Shown here: positions 62,441 through 64,000 of the stretch, in pieces
Numbering within the stretch: position 1 is the stretch's first letter
How the letters are laid out: the number at the start of each line of letters is the position of its first letter
DNA from: Phytophthora sp. 'mugwort'
Taxonomy: Eukaryota > Oomycota > Peronosporomycetes > Peronosporales > Peronosporaceae
Length of the DNA stretch: 64,000 nt
Direction: 5' to 3'
NCBI GenBank assembly: GCA_033558025.1
Contig: JAUCEF010000006.1
Span: forward strand, 4,402,001-4,466,000
The notes under the pieces: generated by a model
The model's database searches: none
What the model saw: the letters and a program-made list of their open reading frames with translations, nothing else
What the model was told of the DNA's origin: nothing
Translations under genes and position numbers: made by a program

Positions 62441-64000
62441 GCGATTCTTCAGCCAACAGCACGGAATATTGTTAGTCAGCTTGTATGTACTTCTTTCAGC
62501 CACAGCTCATATAATCAGATGACAACTACATCAATCTTTATTGAACTTCTGCTCGGACCGCCTACCAGATTCCTTTACAGCAAGGTTCGCGTATTGTATA
62601 TCGACCAAATATGCTGCTGATGACAGATAAGCTGACAATGCTGGCTTCTGATGAATTAATAGCAAATGCGCGCAATGGCAGGATTCTGAAATCGTAGCTT
62701 ACTGAACTGTAAGAAAATAGGGACCTCTTGATTGACATGTGAACGCGTGCATGCGTGCTTCTGTCTCCCACTCGGGGCCTCGTCAGTGGCTTTACCAATA
62801 TCGAGGTGCGAACTTCCTGTCCCAGGCTATCCTGGCTCATATCGAGCTAACTAGGCCTTCTAGAACCTTCTATTTCTCACCATAGGATACTACTCTGGCG
62901 TCAGTGCACGACGTGCACTTCCAATAAACTGACGGCTTACCCGATTTCAAAACTGGTAGACATATTGCCTGCCATAGCGTAGTAGGAATCCGCTCCAACA
63001 GAAACCACGACATCGATCAATTAAGAGGACATCCTTGTAGCGAAGTGTATAGAGTCTGGGTGGATCGGAACAGGGCGAAATGCTCCGACTACATTCCCAG
63101 CATTAGAGGCGTTCAGAAGCACTGCCTTTGTATAAAACAGTAGTGGAATATACATAGTGTTGTCCATAAACTTTTAAGGCGGTGCAACAGGTGTTTTTGG
63201 CAATCGTCGAGTAGTACAATAGGGCCTTCTAACCGCGTTAGGGATTCAAAAGCACGTAACAACAGATCACGAAAAGTGTAGGGGATGCCTGGCAAGTGCG
63301 CGTTCGCAGAATGCCTTACTGTCGACGAAGACGACATCGAAACGTCACGATGCACGTCCTACTCGATCGCAGTACACCACGTTGGTTCTAACACGACTTA
63401 TGAGGGAAAACTGGTCGTCCGAGTGTGACCGCAGCGATGCAGCGATGCCCTCGGTCTGACGAAGCAATCTTCAAGCGTGGAAGCTGCCCCTTCTTCTCGA
63501 GGTGACTCAAACAAGCACAAAATAGTTGTTCGGAGTGTCCAAGACAAGCCGAAGTCCGCCGCTAAAGCTAGAGTTTACAGAGGAGATGGAGTGTGTTTTG
63601 GGGGTGGGTACAAGGCAAGCAGAAGTTCGCCGCTAAAGCAAGGAGCAAGCGCAGCCACACAGCTACCAGTCGGGCGCAATGTGAAACTCCAAGGTCGAGC
63701 ACTCATGATTGAACAACGATAAGACCTCGAAGGATCCAAACCAACACAGAACGATTGCTACAATCCGGAACTCAAGTGATCCAGGCCAAGATGGAGAGCG
63801 TAGTGGTGAAGACAATATCAAGAAGTCACCCGATGAGTGTCGCCAATCTGTTTCATACAGTGATGATGAGGATGCAAACTATGATGGCAAATATTAGACT
63901 TTTTAATTCATTCCACCGAATGTCTTGGAGTTCCTCAAGGAGATTCCGAATACTCGACCATATGTATCTAAGCACGGATTCGTGACAGCAAGTTACCAGG
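62441..64000. other. Right-hand end, no recognised gene
   Basis: Nothing matches a family. Open frames at 63355-63113 (-) and 63477-63722 (+) are short and lack motifs. A related pair 'gccgctaaagctagag' and 'gccgctaaagcaaggag' occurs at about 63558 and 63631 within a possible short duplication. Confidence 0.45.

Overview
The window looks like a gene-poor, transposon-rich stretch of an oomycete genome, most likely Phytophthora or a close relative. The main support is an intact secreted RXLR-EER effector gene with WY-type C-terminal repeats (24566-25267, +), a next-door fragment of a GH81 endo-1,3-beta-glucanase (about 25640-26321, +), and a repeat mix typical of oomycetes: Ty3/gypsy, Ty1/copia, a DIRS-like tyrosine-recombinase retroelement, LINEs, pogo/Tigger-like, PIF/Harbinger-like, Tc1-like and hAT elements. 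I saw no tRNA, rRNA, CRISPR or bacterial operon structure.

Layout. 0-4.5 kb: decayed gypsy element on minus (gag to integrase), then a spacer with a tight hairpin. 4.5-6.2 kb: pogo-like transposase, minus. 6.2-7.8 kb: second gypsy gag-protease relic, minus. 8.3-10 kb: Harbinger-like pair, transposase (+) and coiled-coil accessory protein (-), overlapping tail to tail. 10.3-13.9 kb: DIRS-like element, minus. 15.2-18.7 kb: copia element, plus, with two separately inverted reverse-transcriptase pieces. 20.2-21.5 kb: nearly intact DDE_Tnp_4 transposase. 24.5-26.3 kb: host genes. 26.5-28.0 kb: a hairpin-rich spacer. 28-31.2 kb: LINE pieces, minus. 31.9-33.7 kb: second Harbinger-like pair, mirror orientation. 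34-35.8 kb: further LINE pieces. 36.7-38 kb: three diverged copies of a roughly 260-bp repeat. 38.1-41 kb: two pogo-like elements head to head. 41.5-47.9 kb: a pogo-like transposase split in two by a 5-kb block of copia and gypsy sequence, the block flanked by a 21-bp direct repeat. 48.1-49.7 kb: complete Tc1-like element with 230-bp terminal inverted repeats carrying doubled (IR/DR) sites. 50.2-51.2 kb: host gene with a C-terminal KRE9/KNH-like domain. 51.2-54.8 kb: unassigned, partly GC-rich. 54.8-56.4 kb: second Tc1-like element. 56.6-58.1 kb: hAT with BED finger. 59.3-60.3 kb: pogo-like. 61.1-62.4 kb: decayed paralogue of the 20-kb transposase. The rest is unassigned.

How the parts relate. 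Only three loci look like host genes, and two of them (effector and glucanase fragment) sit together inside repeats, as expected for the gene-sparse compartment where oomycete effectors usually lie. Nearly every transposon is broken by stops and frameshifts. The most unusual pattern is structural: (i) short segments inside at least three retroelements are inverted in place, and (ii) many near-perfect inverted duplications with 4-26-nt loops are scattered through the window. Both could come from template switching at replication forks, or from assembly error; long reads would decide. No intact novel multi-gene system was found. All calls are from reading motifs by eye; no database search was run.
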